Shown in pieces: positions 1-7,938 of a DNA stretch of 12,875 bases. Both the position numbers and the translations under genes were made by a program. The notes under the pieces are model-generated. The model had not been told where the DNA came from, made no database searches, and saw only the letters and a program-made list of their open reading frames with translations. This DNA is from Candidatus Rifleibacteriota bacterium (GTDB lineage Bacteria > Riflebacteria > Ozemobacteria > Ozemobacterales > Ozemobacteraceae). Numbering within the stretch: position 1 is the first letter of the stretch; the number at the start of each line of letters is the position of its first letter. The stretch covers positions 1 to 12,875 of the forward strand of contig JAFXRA010000352.1 of the NCBI GenBank assembly GCA_017526725.1, read 5' to 3'.

Positions 1-1
1 A

Positions 2-223
2 GAAGAAGCTATAAATTACTTTATTAATCAAGGAGAAACAGGTTTATATCAAATAGAGGAACTTCTATATGACTCAAATCCTGATATTAGACTATTAGCT
101 GTTAGAGCTCTTCCACTATTTGAAGACTATAGAGATGAAGTAAAAACAATTCTTCAAGATGCATTAGAAGATAACGACCCAAGTGTTGCAGAAGAAATAC
201 AAAAAGCCTTGAATTTATTATAA
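2..223 (+). CDS. HEAT-repeat protein, C-terminal end (partial)
   Basis: An open frame runs from the window edge to TAA at 221-223, giving 73 residues with no internal stop. The start lies outside the window. The visible part is two or three short amphipathic helical pairs: a segment with IEELLYDSNPDIRLLAVRAL, then DEVKTILQDALEDNDPSVAE. The pattern D-x-(N/D)-P-x-(I/V)-R/A followed by a Leu/Ala-rich helix is that of HEAT-like (PBS-lyase type) repeats, which act as protein-protein scaffolds. No catalytic residues are visible. Transcription ends at the strong hairpin 28 bases downstream. The repeat class is a motif judgement; the role of the protein cannot be told from this fragment. Confidence 0.75.
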   Translation, partial: EEAINYFINQGETGLYQIEELLYDSNPDIRLLAVRALPLFEDYRDEVKTILQDALEDNDPSVAEEIQKALNLL

Positions 224-250
224 AACTCCATATTGGTTTTGAAGTAATAA

Positions 251-284
251 AAAAAAGCTCAATCCCGTAGGATTGAGCTTTTTT
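251..284. terminator. Bidirectional intrinsic terminator
   Basis: A perfect 15-bp stem (251-265 pairs with 270-284) encloses a CGTA loop. The core is GCTCAATCC/GGATTGAGC, flanked by an A-run on the left and a T-run on the right. It therefore works in both directions, ending the HEAT-repeat gene (+) and the large secreted-protein gene (-), which converge here. Confidence 0.93.
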
Positions 285-309
285 ATTACTCAGTATCAGT
301 CAGCCATTC

Positions 310-3240
310 TTAGAACCCTGCAGTAGTACAACCTTGTGGTTTTGGCATAACTGGATCATCTGGTTCGATAACGTCTTCATCAAGACTAATAGTTTCAACT
401 TCTTCCATAGTAGGATAACCAGTGTAAGAACCATTTTCCATTGGGTATACACCTTCATCGTTACTAGAAATAGTCATAGATAATACTAAACCGTCTTGTT
501 CTAATTCTGGAACTATGAGTTCAAAGTCTTCAGAAACTTTTCTATATTTATCAAGCAATATATTGATTTCGCCAAGAACAGTATTAGGATTATATTTTTC
601 ATCTTTAACGTACCAGAGACATCCAAAGAGTCTCTTGTGACCCTGAGTAGAATCATCAGCAGCCTTAGAGTATTTATCTATTTCTTTCTTGTAAAGATTA
701 TTATATTTCTTTAATTCGTCAACTGGAGGATAAATACCGCTCAGCCAATCCAAGAAACCGCCACCCTTAACATTAAGGAAAGAACCCTTCTTTATGAAAT
801 CATTAAATTCTATATTAGTGAATTCTGAATCTACACTTTCAATAGCAGCAAGTTTTTCTTCATAAAGTTCCTGCATAAGAACAGCCAAGTCAACATTACG
901 TTTAATAGTATTAAGAAGAAGAGTAACGTCAGCACCTTTTTGAGAAACTGCAGAAACGTCCATTGAAAGAGCACGGTCTATATCATTCCAATAAAGAGCA
1001 ACGATTTCTCTAGGACTATACTTATCTGCGGTATTCCATTTGAATGCTTTCTTAACACTACTATTACTTAATAGTTTATGACCTTCATTTTTATCATCTT
1101 TGTAATATCTATAAGCATCACGAATAGCTATTAATGCATCAGCCTGAGTATCGAAGTGACTAATCTGTTCCTTTAATGACTTCATATCAGAAGCAACATT
1201 ATCGGTAAATTCTTTTACGCTATTAGTAGCAGCACCGATCATGTTTCTGAAATACATCATTTCTTTCAAGCCAACCAAGAAAGAATCTGCATTGAAAGCC
1301 TGAACAAGAACATCGTCACTCCAAGCAGCCATATCAATACCAACTAATGGAATATAGTTAAATGGAGCCTGTTCAATTCTAAGACCTATCATTCTGTAGA
1401 AACCATTATTATTGTTTGGTTCATTAGTTGCTTCCATCAATCTGTTAGAAGTAACCCAAGACTGATATTTCTTCATTAAAACGAAGTCTGGATTATAGCA
1501 AACCTGAGGAATCGATGACTTAGATAAACTATTATATTTTATAGAATTAATCTTGTCGCCAACCCAACTTACATAAGTCATTGGATTGATAGCATGACCA
1601 AGTTTACCCCAGAAACCACGATTCTGAGCTCTTACAGATTCTTCTTCTGTTGGTTTCCAAGCCATATAATCTGCTTTTGCGTCCCAAAGTTCCAATAAAC
1701 GAGCCATACCAAAATCTGGCAGACTGAAATGAGAACGGTTATAGTAACTAGTAAGAACGCCCTGCTTTTCTAATTCAATAAATACTCTTGAATTAACAGC
1801 TTCTTCGTCCTTGCGATCATAATAAGAATTTTCGTTCTTATTTTCTTTTTCGAAAGTTCTTGCAGCTTCTCTATAATCACCATAATTTCTATCAGTAATT
1901 ATATATGCAGCAGATTTTTCATCATCAGCAAGCAAATCTCTATTTTCATAGAAAGACTTGAATTCAGAATCGTTCTGATACAAGAACCAGAATGAATCTT
2001 TATATGCAGCTTTCCATTTTTTATTGTATTCACCAATTTGGTCAGCAACAAGAGTTATAGCAGTCCAAATAAGAGTAATAACGGCTAAAACCTGACCAAC
2101 TACTGGAACACAGAACATAGCGATAAGAGAACCAACACCCAAAGCTAAGCCAACATAGTTCTTTACTAATGAATAAGAACCATATCTTCCGCCCTGTCTG
2201 TCTTCAGAAGAAATAATACCGTATGCATCACAAGCAATACCAATAATTGTTAAACCAATACCGATAGTGTGAGCAACACCCTTTACAGTACTCATACCGG
2301 TTTCAGCGGCTTCGGCAGCGTCAGCAGTAGCATTGGCACCTTCTTTATAAGCTTTCCAAGCCTGGCTCATTTCAGCTTTTGACAAACCTTTTCCTGCATT
2401 AGCATGCTGGAATTGATTCCAAGTCATTTTAGAAGAACTTTCAGCTAAGGCATTTACAACATCATCACCACTGGTACCTTTTCTAGTAACCCAACGCCAA
2501 TAAGCCTTTAAACCTTCACCTGCTTCACAACCCTTTGAGAAGCCAGCTGGCGGACTTAAGTGACTCAGGAAAGTATCTGCACCTTGTAAGCCCTTACCGA
2601 AAAATTTACCCATAGCATTGAAACCTTTCATAAGGTTCTTTTTGCTTCTCAACCATACAAGTAATTTACTATTATTTATTTTAGTAGCAATATCAGCAAT
2701 ATGGGTAACTTTTGCAATAAAAACACCAGCCAACAATGCTTTATTGGTAGCATATTTTATTGCTTTGAGATATCCTGGAGCATTTGTTGCATGAGTACTG
2801 ATCATACCTAAAGTATTATAATAAGTGAAAACGTCAGTACAACCATCATCCATTAATGAATAAGCACTAGTAATAGTGTTCATCCATTCGCCCCATGTTA
2901 AGGCATGTTCAATTTTAGCAACGGTTTCATCACTATCACCTTTGCTGCGGCCTCTAAGTGAATACATATAATACAAATAGTCTACTGGTTTCATGAGACT
3001 ATCTTCTTCTGATTCACTCTTGTTAGCTATTTCTTTGAACTGTTCATAGACGCTCTTTTCATCAGCGTCAACGTCCATAGTTTCAGTAACAGCTTCTGGT
3101 GATTCTACTGTTGCGCTAACTTCTTCAGCATCTGGTGCTGCATCATTCGCTCGAACGATGTTGACCGCGAATGGCTCAAAGGCCATCAAGAACGACAGTA
3201 ATAAAACGATACATTGTTTCACACTGCGACGAAGTTTCAT
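310..3240 (-). CDS. Large secreted protein of unknown function with Gly-rich hydrophobic segments
   Basis: A protein of 976 residues from ATG at 3240. This start is chosen because GGAGG sits 7 nt upstream; the in-frame ATG at 3252 lies on top of that Shine-Dalgarno and is unlikely. The N-terminus (KLRRSVKQ, then a hydrophobic core to about residue 25, VRA near 31) is a Sec signal peptide. An acidic, probably disordered linker follows to about 62. Residues about 318-340 and 363-400 are long Gly/Ala/Val-rich hydrophobic stretches separated by a short polar loop, resembling a membrane hairpin. The last ~550 residues are charged and probably helical, ending in a Pro/Glu/Asp-rich tail. I recognise no family. 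A pore-forming or polymorphic-toxin-like exoprotein is possible, as is a structural surface protein; neither is shown. It is monocistronic, between its own leader and a terminator. Confidence 0.85.
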   Translation of the reverse strand: MKLRRSVKQCIVLLLSFLMAFEPFAVNIVRANDAAPDAEEVSATVESPEAVTETMDVDADEKSVYEQFKEIANKSESEEDSLMKPVDYLYYMYSLRGRSKGDSDETVAKIEHALTWGEWMNTITSAYSLMDDGCTDVFTYYNTLGMISTHATNAPGYLKAIKYATNKALLAGVFIAKVTHIADIATKINNSKLLVWLRSKKNLMKGFNAMGKFFGKGLQGADTFLSHLSPPAGFSKGCEAGEGLKAYWRWVTRKGTSGDDVVNALAESSSKMTWNQFQHANAGKGLSKAEMSQAWKAYKEGANATADAAEAAETGMSTVKGVAHTIGIGLTIIGIACDAYGIISSEDRQGGRYGSYSLVKNYVGLALGVGSLIAMFCVPVVGQVLAVITLIWTAITLVADQIGEYNKKWKAAYKDSFWFLYQNDSEFKSFYENRDLLADDEKSAAYIITDRNYGDYREAARTFEKENKNENSYYDRKDEEAVNSRVFIELEKQGVLTSYYNRSHFSLPDFGMARLLELWDAKADYMAWKPTEEESVRAQNRGFWGKLGHAINPMTYVSWVGDKINSIKYNSLSKSSIPQVCYNPDFVLMKKYQSWVTSNRLMEATNEPNNNNGFYRMIGLRIEQAPFNYIPLVGIDMAAWSDDVLVQAFNADSFLVGLKEMMYFRNMIGAATNSVKEFTDNVASDMKSLKEQISHFDTQADALIAIRDAYRYYKDDKNEGHKLLSNSSVKKAFKWNTADKYSPREIVALYWNDIDRALSMDVSAVSQKGADVTLLLNTIKRNVDLAVLMQELYEEKLAAIESVDSEFTNIEFNDFIKKGSFLNVKGGGFLDWLSGIYPPVDELKKYNNLYKKEIDKYSKAADDSTQGHKRLFGCLWYVKDEKYNPNTVLGEINILLDKYRKVSEDFELIVPELEQDGLVLSMTISSNDEGVYPMENGSYTGYPTMEEVETISLDEDVIEPDDPVMPKPQGCTTAGF

Positions 3241-3262
3241 ACAAACCTCCATTTTTTAATAA

Positions 3263-3310
3263 ACACTTGAGATAAGTGTACCAATTTTTCGATAAGTTAT
3301 CATGATAAGT
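3263..3310 (-). promoter_or_regulatory. Possible operator: three GATAAGT copies and a 12-bp palindrome
   Basis: GATAAGT occurs three times in the same direction (3271-3277, 3291-3297, 3304-3310). TTATCATGATAA at 3297-3308 is a perfect 12-bp palindrome. ACACTT/AAGTGT (3263-3268, 3274-3279) forms a further small inverted repeat that includes part of the first copy. The block lies 23-70 bases upstream of the secreted-protein start. A regulator site is an inference; AT-rich chance repetition is the alternative. Confidence 0.4.
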
Positions 3311-3575
3311 ATAACAAATAGAATAAGAATACGGAATAATTTTTTTTAGATTTTTAAGATTTTTTCAATCTAAATTTTATTTTAAAGCTATACTTAGGTG
3401 ATTACCTATCAAGAACATTCCAACAGCCGTTTTTACAGCTAGAAGAATTAAAACAGGTCCCTTTTACCCTCCATGTATAAAAATTTCATCATAGCAATGT
3501 TAACAAAAAGATAATAACAATAATTGCTGTTATTAACTTATGCCACCTTATACAATCATTGACTATGTATTATTT

Positions 3576-3605
3576 ATTATACCTAAGTTTTTCAAAATAG
3601 TTTAA
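3576..3605 (-). promoter_or_regulatory. Candidate sigma-70 promoter for the secreted-protein gene
   Basis: On the minus strand, TATAAT (plus 3576-3581) is preceded 18 bases upstream by TTAAAC (plus 3600-3605, partial match to TTGACA). It would give a leader of about 330 nt. The region is very AT-rich, so chance matches are likely and a closer promoter is possible. Confidence 0.4.
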
Positions 3606-3672
3606 AAATTTTATAAAAATCTTTTAGATTTTTTCATATTTATCAGCAAAATATTATGTACCCGCGCTTACA

Positions 3673-3711
3673 AATAAAAAAAAGCAGCAATAAGAACTTA
3701 CTGCTGCTTTT
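3673..3711 (-). terminator. Intrinsic terminator of the rfb operon
   Basis: AAAAGCAGCA (3680-3689) pairs with TGCTGCTTTT (3702-3711). Inside the loop, TAAG/CTTA can extend the pairing. Read on the minus strand it is followed by eight T's and TATTTG. It lies 19 bases beyond the rfbA stop codon, as expected for the end of that operon. Confidence 0.9.
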
Positions 3712-3729
3712 CCAGGTTAACAAGATAAT

Positions 3730-4617
3730 TCAGTATCTTATTCTGCCGTTTGCAACAGAAATCAAATGCAGGCCATATGGACTTTTCCCGTATCGTTCAG
3801 CCGATTCCAACAGCTTAGTCTTGCTAATCCAATGATTAACATAGGCGATTTCTTCTGGAGCAGAAATTTTGATTCCCTGTCGTTTTTCGATCATTCTTAC
3901 ATAATCTGCTGCTTCAACAAGACTTTCCATTGTACCGGTATCAAGCCAGGCATAACCGCGTCCTAAAAGCTGAACATCAAGCTTCTCTTCTTTCAAATAC
4001 ATATCATTAAGAGTAGTTATTTCTAATTCTCCGCGAGCACTTGGCTTCACATTCTTAGCCATATTGCTTACGCCAGCCGGATAAAAATAAAGACCTGTTA
4101 CTGCATAATTACTTTTCGGTTCTTTAGGTTTTTCTTCTATCGAAAGAACTTTTCCCTTTTCGTCAAATTCCACAACCCCAAAACGTTCGGGGTCATTAAC
4201 ATAATAACCGAAAACAGTTGCTCTTCCATTCTTTTCTGCATTTCTTGCAGCATCAACCAAAAGCTTTTTAAAACCGTTTCCATAGAAAATATTATCACCA
4301 AGAATCATCGCACCAGGTTCTCCGGCCAAGAATTCTTCTCCGAGAATGAAAGCCTGAGCAAGACCGTCAGGAGAAGGCTGAACTTTATAGCTTAGTTTAA
4401 TTCCAAACTGACTGCCGTCACCTAACAGGTTTTCGAATCTAGGAGTATCTTCTGGAGTGGAAATAATTAGAATATTCTTGATTCCTGCCAACATCAGAGT
4501 AGAAAGCGGATAATAAATCATAGGTTTGTCATAAACAGGCAAAAGCTGCTTAGAAGTAACCATAGTTAGCGGATAAAGACGTGTTCCTGCACCACCTGCT
4601 AAAATAATACCCTTCAT
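3730..4617 (-). CDS. rfbA: Glucose-1-phosphate thymidylyltransferase RmlA
   Basis: Makes dTDP-glucose from dTTP and glucose-1-phosphate in the cytoplasm, the first step towards dTDP-rhamnose and other dTDP-deoxysugars. The protein has 295 residues, the usual length. The nucleotide-binding loop [11 protein letters not shown] is at residues 8-18 and [18 protein letters not shown] follows at 22-39. The metal-binding Asp is in LGDN (D108), EEKP is at 161-164, [12 protein letters not shown] at 196-207 and WLDTGT at 224-229. All match the long-established RmlA pattern with no key residue missing. AGAGG lies 8 nt before ATG. It is the last gene of the rfbC-rfbB-rfbA operon, 11 bases after rfbB, and the terminator follows. 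Confidence 0.97.
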   Translation of the reverse strand: MKGIILAGGAGTRLYPLTMVTSKQLLPVYDKPMIYYPLSTLMLAGIKNILIISTPEDTPRFENLLGDGSQFGIKLSYKVQPSPDGLAQAFILGEEFLAGEPGAMILGDNIFYGNGFKKLLVDAARNAEKNGRATVFGYYVNDPERFGVVEFDEKGKVLSIEEKPKEPKSNYAVTGLYFYPAGVSNMAKNVKPSARGELEITTLNDMYLKEEKLDVQLLGRGYAWLDTGTMESLVEAADYVRMIEKRQGIKISAPEEIAYVNHWISKTKLLESAERYGKSPYGLHLISVANGRIRY

Positions 4618-4628
4618 AGCTCAAACCT

Positions 4629-5669
4629 CTACTTTCCCAAGCCCAGTCTTTTTCTCTGGTATTTTGCATAAAGAGGTTCCCACCACCATTTATTGTCAAG
4701 ATACCACATTACAGTCTTTTTCATACCTGTTTCGAAAGTTTCCTGAGGTTTCCAGCCGAGTTCACGCTGAATCTTGCTTGCATCTATCGCATAGCGTAAA
4801 TCATGGCCTGGTCTGTCTGCTACGAATGTAATCTGTTCTGCATAACTCTTGCCATCTTTTCTCGGTCTTACTTCATCAAGTATTTTACAAATTGTTTTTA
4901 CAACTTCAATATTCTGCTTTTCATTATGGCCGCCAATGTTGTAAGTTTCACCAGGAACGCCTTCTGTGCAGACTTTTACAAGAGCTCTCGCGTGGTCTTC
5001 AACAAAGAGCCAGTCACGAACCTGTTCACCTTTTCCATAAACAGGAAGAGGTTTTCCTTCTAAAGCATTAAGAATAACTAGAGGAATCAGCTTTTCAGGA
5101 AAATGGTAGGGACCATAATTATTTGAGCAGTTAGTAACCATGGTCTTTAAACCAAATGTTCTGTGCCAAGCCCTTACTAAGTGATCAGACCCAGCTTTAC
5201 TAGCAGAATATGGAGAACTCGGATTATATGGTGTTTCTTCTGTAAACAAAGAGTTGTCAAGAGGTAAATCACCGTAAACTTCATCTGTGCTTATATGATG
5301 GAAACGAAATTCGGGTTTATCCTTCGCGTAGTTTCTTGAAACATCAAGCAAAGTAAAAGTGCCAACCAGATTTGTCTGAATAAATTCAGCCGGTCCATCA
5401 ATACTTCTGTCAACATGGGATTCAGCAGCAAGATGCATTATTGCATCAGGTTGGTGCTTTTTAAAAATAGCTTCTACGGCATTTCTATCACAGATATCTG
5501 CCTGTTCAAAAACATATCTGTCACTATCGGAAACTTCTTTCAAGGTTTCCAGATTACCGGCATAAGTAAGTTTATCTAAGCAAACAACGGAATGTTCAGT
5601 GTTTTTTATCAGATGCCTGATAACAGCAGAACCAATAAAACCGGCTCCGCCAGTAACAATAATCTTCAT
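4629..5669 (-). CDS. rfbB: dTDP-glucose 4,6-dehydratase RmlB
   Basis: Converts dTDP-glucose to dTDP-4-keto-6-deoxyglucose with a tightly bound NAD+, the second step of dTDP-rhamnose synthesis. It is 346 residues long, typical for the family. The Rossmann motif TGGAGFIGS starts at residue 6. DKLTYAGNL is at 32-40. The catalytic Thr-Asp-Glu is STDE (T128, D129, E130), and the active-site YSASK is at 154-158 with Tyr154 and Lys158. [18 protein letters not shown] follows. This is the short-chain dehydrogenase/epimerase fold with all catalytic residues present. AAGGAG stands 7 nt before ATG. The gap to rfbC is 33 bases and to rfbA 11 bases, so one transcript is likely. Confidence 0.97.
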   Translation of the reverse strand: MKIIVTGGAGFIGSAVIRHLIKNTEHSVVCLDKLTYAGNLETLKEVSDSDRYVFEQADICDRNAVEAIFKKHQPDAIMHLAAESHVDRSIDGPAEFIQTNLVGTFTLLDVSRNYAKDKPEFRFHHISTDEVYGDLPLDNSLFTEETPYNPSSPYSASKAGSDHLVRAWHRTFGLKTMVTNCSNNYGPYHFPEKLIPLVILNALEGKPLPVYGKGEQVRDWLFVEDHARALVKVCTEGVPGETYNIGGHNEKQNIEVVKTICKILDEVRPRKDGKSYAEQITFVADRPGHDLRYAIDASKIQRELGWKPQETFETGMKKTVMWYLDNKWWWEPLYAKYQRKRLGLGK

Positions 5670-5702
5670 ACTTTCTCCTTAAGTTCATTAGATTAGATTA
5701 AA

Positions 5703-6251
5703 TTAATCGAATACGTCTGCTTTTTCAAAAGGCAAACCATTAACGTCCTTAGGAGAAAGAAGCGGAGTAGTACCGGGTTCGATAGGCCATTCCACACCAA
5801 TGGTCTTATCGTTCCAAACAATGCTTCTTTCCGCTTTTGGATTATATAAATCTGTGCACTTATATTGAAATTCAGCTGTTTCACTTAAAACATAGAAACC
5901 ATGCCCAAATTTCGGAGGAATCCACATCATCTGCTTATTTTCATCAGAAAGAATTCTACCTATCCATTTACCAAAATATGGAGAACTCTTTCTTAAGTCA
6001 ACAGCAATATCAAATACCTTGCCCTGAGTAACTCTGACCAGTTTGCCCTGACTATTTTCTTTCTGATAATGAATTCCGCGCAAAGTGCCTTTTACAGATT
6101 TACTATGATTATCCTGAACAAATTTAAGGTCTAACCCATTTTTAAAAAACTCCGCTTGATTCCAAACTTCCATAAAGAAGCCTCTAGCATCATTAAAGAC
6201 TTTCGGGGTAATTAACAATACTTCTGGAATCTCGGTTTTTTCAATAAGCAT
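5703..6251 (-). CDS. rfbC: dTDP-4-dehydrorhamnose 3,5-epimerase RmlC
   Basis: Epimerises C3 and C5 of dTDP-4-keto-6-deoxyglucose, the third step of dTDP-rhamnose synthesis. It is 182 residues, a standard cupin-fold RmlC. GTLRGIHYQ carries the catalytic His (H61), GKLVRV the conserved Lys (K70), FGHGFY is at 116-120 region, and the active-site Tyr is in EFQYKCTDLY (Y130). It is the first gene of the operon: GAAGGTG lies about 6 nt before ATG, and a promoter with TTTACA/CATAAT lies just upstream. The fourth enzyme, RmlD reductase, is not in this window. The pathway must be completed by a gene elsewhere or the intermediate feeds another dTDP-sugar. Confidence 0.96.
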   Translation of the reverse strand: MLIEKTEIPEVLLITPKVFNDARGFFMEVWNQAEFFKNGLDLKFVQDNHSKSVKGTLRGIHYQKENSQGKLVRVTQGKVFDIAVDLRKSSPYFGKWIGRILSDENKQMMWIPPKFGHGFYVLSETAEFQYKCTDLYNPKAERSIVWNDKTIGVEWPIEPGTTPLLSPKDVNGLPFEKADVFD

Positions 6252-6278
6252 ATTGCACCTTCAAAGCGTATTTTTTTA

Positions 6279-6306
6279 ATTATGATTGAATATTTTATCA
6301 TGTAAA
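6279..6306 (-). promoter_or_regulatory. Promoter of the rfb operon
   Basis: On the minus strand TTTACA (plus 6301-6306, five of six matches to TTGACA) is followed after 16 bases by CATAAT (plus 6279-6284). Transcription would begin about 20 bases before the rfbC start codon. Confidence 0.6.
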
Positions 6307-6460
6307 AGAAAATATCTCTACTTTTTAAATTATCATTATTATCTAAACTTCTTGATAAAAGATTTGTTTATCAATTCATAAAAAATCATCCTTACTATAA
6401 GATATTTTTTATGTTCCATTTTATATTCAGATTTTATACAAAAATATTTATTCTTTTTAG

Positions 6461-6489
6461 TTGACTTTGTGAAAATTTTCTTTTATATA
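6461..6489 (+). promoter_or_regulatory. Sigma-70 promoter of the TRIC channel gene
   Basis: TTGACT (6461-6466), a 17-base spacer, then TATATA (6484-6489). The leader is about 35 nt and contains AAAGG 8 nt before the start codon. This is among the best promoter matches in the window. Confidence 0.75.
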
Positions 6490-6530
6490 GTTCGTGGTTA
6501 AAAAAAATAGTCACAGCAAAGGTTACTGAA

Positions 6531-7163
6531 ATGAATATTAGTTTTGTCGACATTATCGATTATGTTGGAACATTCGCATTCGCAACAAGCGGAATAAGGC
6601 TTGCTTCCAAAAAGAATTTTGACTTGTTCGGCGCGTTGATAGTCGGTTTTGTAACCGCAGTAGGCGGGGGTACTCTTAGAGATATCATGCTCGGGAAAAC
6701 TCCGTTCTGGTTTACTCAAAACTCTTACATTATCATTACAATTCTTGCTTTAGTATTCTTTGTACTATTCCATAAATATATATCAAAAATAGGTACGACC
6801 CTATTTTTATTTGATACTATAGGTATTGGTCTATTCACTGTTGTTGGTTTTCATAAAACAGTTGAATGTGGTTTTTCTCTTTGGGTAGCCACCCTAATGG
6901 CAATGTTCACTGGTGCAGCCGGTGGTGTAATAAGAGACATACTATTAAATGAAGTTCCGCTCATTTTCAGAAGAGATATTTATGCCTTAGCCTGCTGGTT
7001 TGGCGGTCTTGTTTATTTAATTGGAATAAGGCTGAATGCTCCTGAGTTAATTACCCAGATTGCTTGCGCCGCTACAGTTATTACTATTAGAATCTGTGCT
7101 GTAACTTACCACTGGCGTATGTTTGTTTTAAGAGGCCATCAAAAACCTGCTATAGCAAAATAA
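6531..7163 (+). CDS. TRIC/UPF0126 family membrane channel protein
   Basis: 210 residues, the family's usual length, with about seven hydrophobic segments. It is built from two similar halves, each with the family signature: VGGGTLRDIMLG with G45-G46-G47 and R50-D51, and AGGVIRDILLNEVP with G131-G132 and R135-D136. These glycines kink the pore helices, and the family forms homotrimeric monovalent-cation (K+) channels in the inner membrane; E. coli YadS/YicG belong here. It begins at ATG with AAAGG upstream and stands alone: its neighbours run the other way on both sides. Physiological role in bacteria is poorly defined, so only the family and its membrane location are firm. Confidence 0.93.
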   Translation: MNISFVDIIDYVGTFAFATSGIRLASKKNFDLFGALIVGFVTAVGGGTLRDIMLGKTPFWFTQNSYIIITILALVFFVLFHKYISKIGTTLFLFDTIGIGLFTVVGFHKTVECGFSLWVATLMAMFTGAAGGVIRDILLNEVPLIFRRDIYALACWFGGLVYLIGIRLNAPELITQIACAATVITIRICAVTYHWRMFVLRGHQKPAIAK

Positions 7164-7201
7164 GAGTATGTAATAAATTATTTGTTTTCTTCAAAAAGTT
7201 T

Positions 7202-7801
7202 TCAATCCCAAAGACTTAACTGTTTGCAATCTTGATGACTAATCAATTCTGGCATTTGGAGATTCAGATACTTTTCTGGATTCTTTCCGCATATCCAATC
7301 TCTAACCTGATCTGCTTCAAAAAATAAAGGCATTCGATGGTGAACAGCCAAAACAGATTCATTTGCTTTTGTAGTTAGAATTACAAAACAACTCTTATTG
7401 TCTTTAATCAAATAAAAACCAGCTAGATAAAAAATAGAATTGTCTTTTTTTGAAAATGTAACTTTGATTTTATCTTTGTTCCATTCATAAAAAGAAATAG
7501 CCGGAATAACGCATCTGTTTTTTCTTATACAATCATAAAAAAGAGGCTTTTCTAATACGCTTTCTGCTCTAGCATTAATGATAAGTTTATTATCTTTCGA
7601 AGGGAAACCCCATAACATATTTATCATATTGATATCTGTTTTATCATTAACAGACAATCTGTTATTTTTAGTTACAATTATGGCTGAAGAACCAGGTCTT
7701 ATATCTCCATCCAAAGAATCTTCAAAAGAAGATTCTAGAATGTTTAATTCTTCTTCAACCTCTTTAGATTTTTTCTTTTTCCATAAGAAGCAGCCACACA
7801 T
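7202..7801 (-). CDS. SRAP-family abasic-site processing protein (YedK/HMCES-like)
   Basis: SRAP proteins use Cys2, exposed after Met removal, to form a covalent thiazolidine link with abasic sites in single-stranded DNA, shielding them during replication. All key positions are present in the 199 residues: C2, the Asn of INARAES (N76), the Glu of FYEW (E106) and the His pair in VHHRMP (H154/H155). The N-terminus is MCGCF rather than the usual MCGRF/MCGRY, so the Arg at position 4 is replaced by Cys, and a Lys-rich KKKKSK stretch follows. AAGGAAG lies 6 nt before ATG. It is transcribed alone; SRAP genes often sit in mobile DNA, consistent with the disturbed region immediately upstream. Confidence 0.92.
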   Translation of the reverse strand: MCGCFLWKKKKSKEVEEELNILESSFEDSLDGDIRPGSSAIIVTKNNRLSVNDKTDINMINMLWGFPSKDNKLIINARAESVLEKPLFYDCIRKNRCVIPAISFYEWNKDKIKVTFSKKDNSIFYLAGFYLIKDNKSCFVILTTKANESVLAVHHRMPLFFEADQVRDWICGKNPEKYLNLQMPELISHQDCKQLSLWD

Positions 7802-7841
7802 AATTTCTTCCTTAAATATAGCTTGATACTCTTTGAATTAA

Positions 7842-7937
7842 AATAACACAATGTGCCATTCAGTTCATCATTTTGAAACTTATTCAAGCAAATCAAGCAA
7901 TTTCATTGGCTTTCGCTTAGTCGTTGTTAAATACTAA
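7842..7937 (+). pseudogene. Decayed 3' end of a SUMF1-domain gene
   Basis: From 7848 to 7931 this sequence aligns without gaps to 9942-10025, the end of the intact SUMF1 lipoprotein gene, with 67 of 84 bases identical. The frame is still open (TMC-S-H-F ... SNFIGFRLVVVKY then TAA at 7935-7937) and 16 of 28 residues match the intact protein. In-frame TAA at 7839-7841 and loss of similarity mark its left edge. Two conserved Arg residues are now His, and at 14 of 17 differences the remnant has A or T where the intact gene has G or C, as expected for unselected drift in an AT-biased genome. No start or upstream domain remains. Confidence 0.85.
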
Positions 7938-7938
7938 A

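Larger units (their letters stand above)
3253..3672 (-). other. Long AT-rich leader and intergenic region upstream of the secreted protein
   Basis: About 420 bases without a gene. On the minus strand it holds a promoter near 3576-3605 and a triple GATAAGT/palindrome block next to the gene. A more GC-rich stretch around 3390-3475 contains a small hairpin (TAGGT/ACCTA, 3395-3399 and 3404-3408) and a 28-codon open frame without a start codon (stop at 3377-3379). That frame is hydrophobic and protein-like (LILLAVKTAVGMFLIG), which may be coincidence or the tail of a lost gene. I see no tRNA or recognisable riboswitch. Confidence 0.5.

Noticed and set aside
4803..5063. Opposite-strand open frames inside rfbB, rfbA, the SUMF1 gene and the GC-rich gene.
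   Set aside because: They are shadows of well-supported genes, with no ribosome binding sites or family resemblance.
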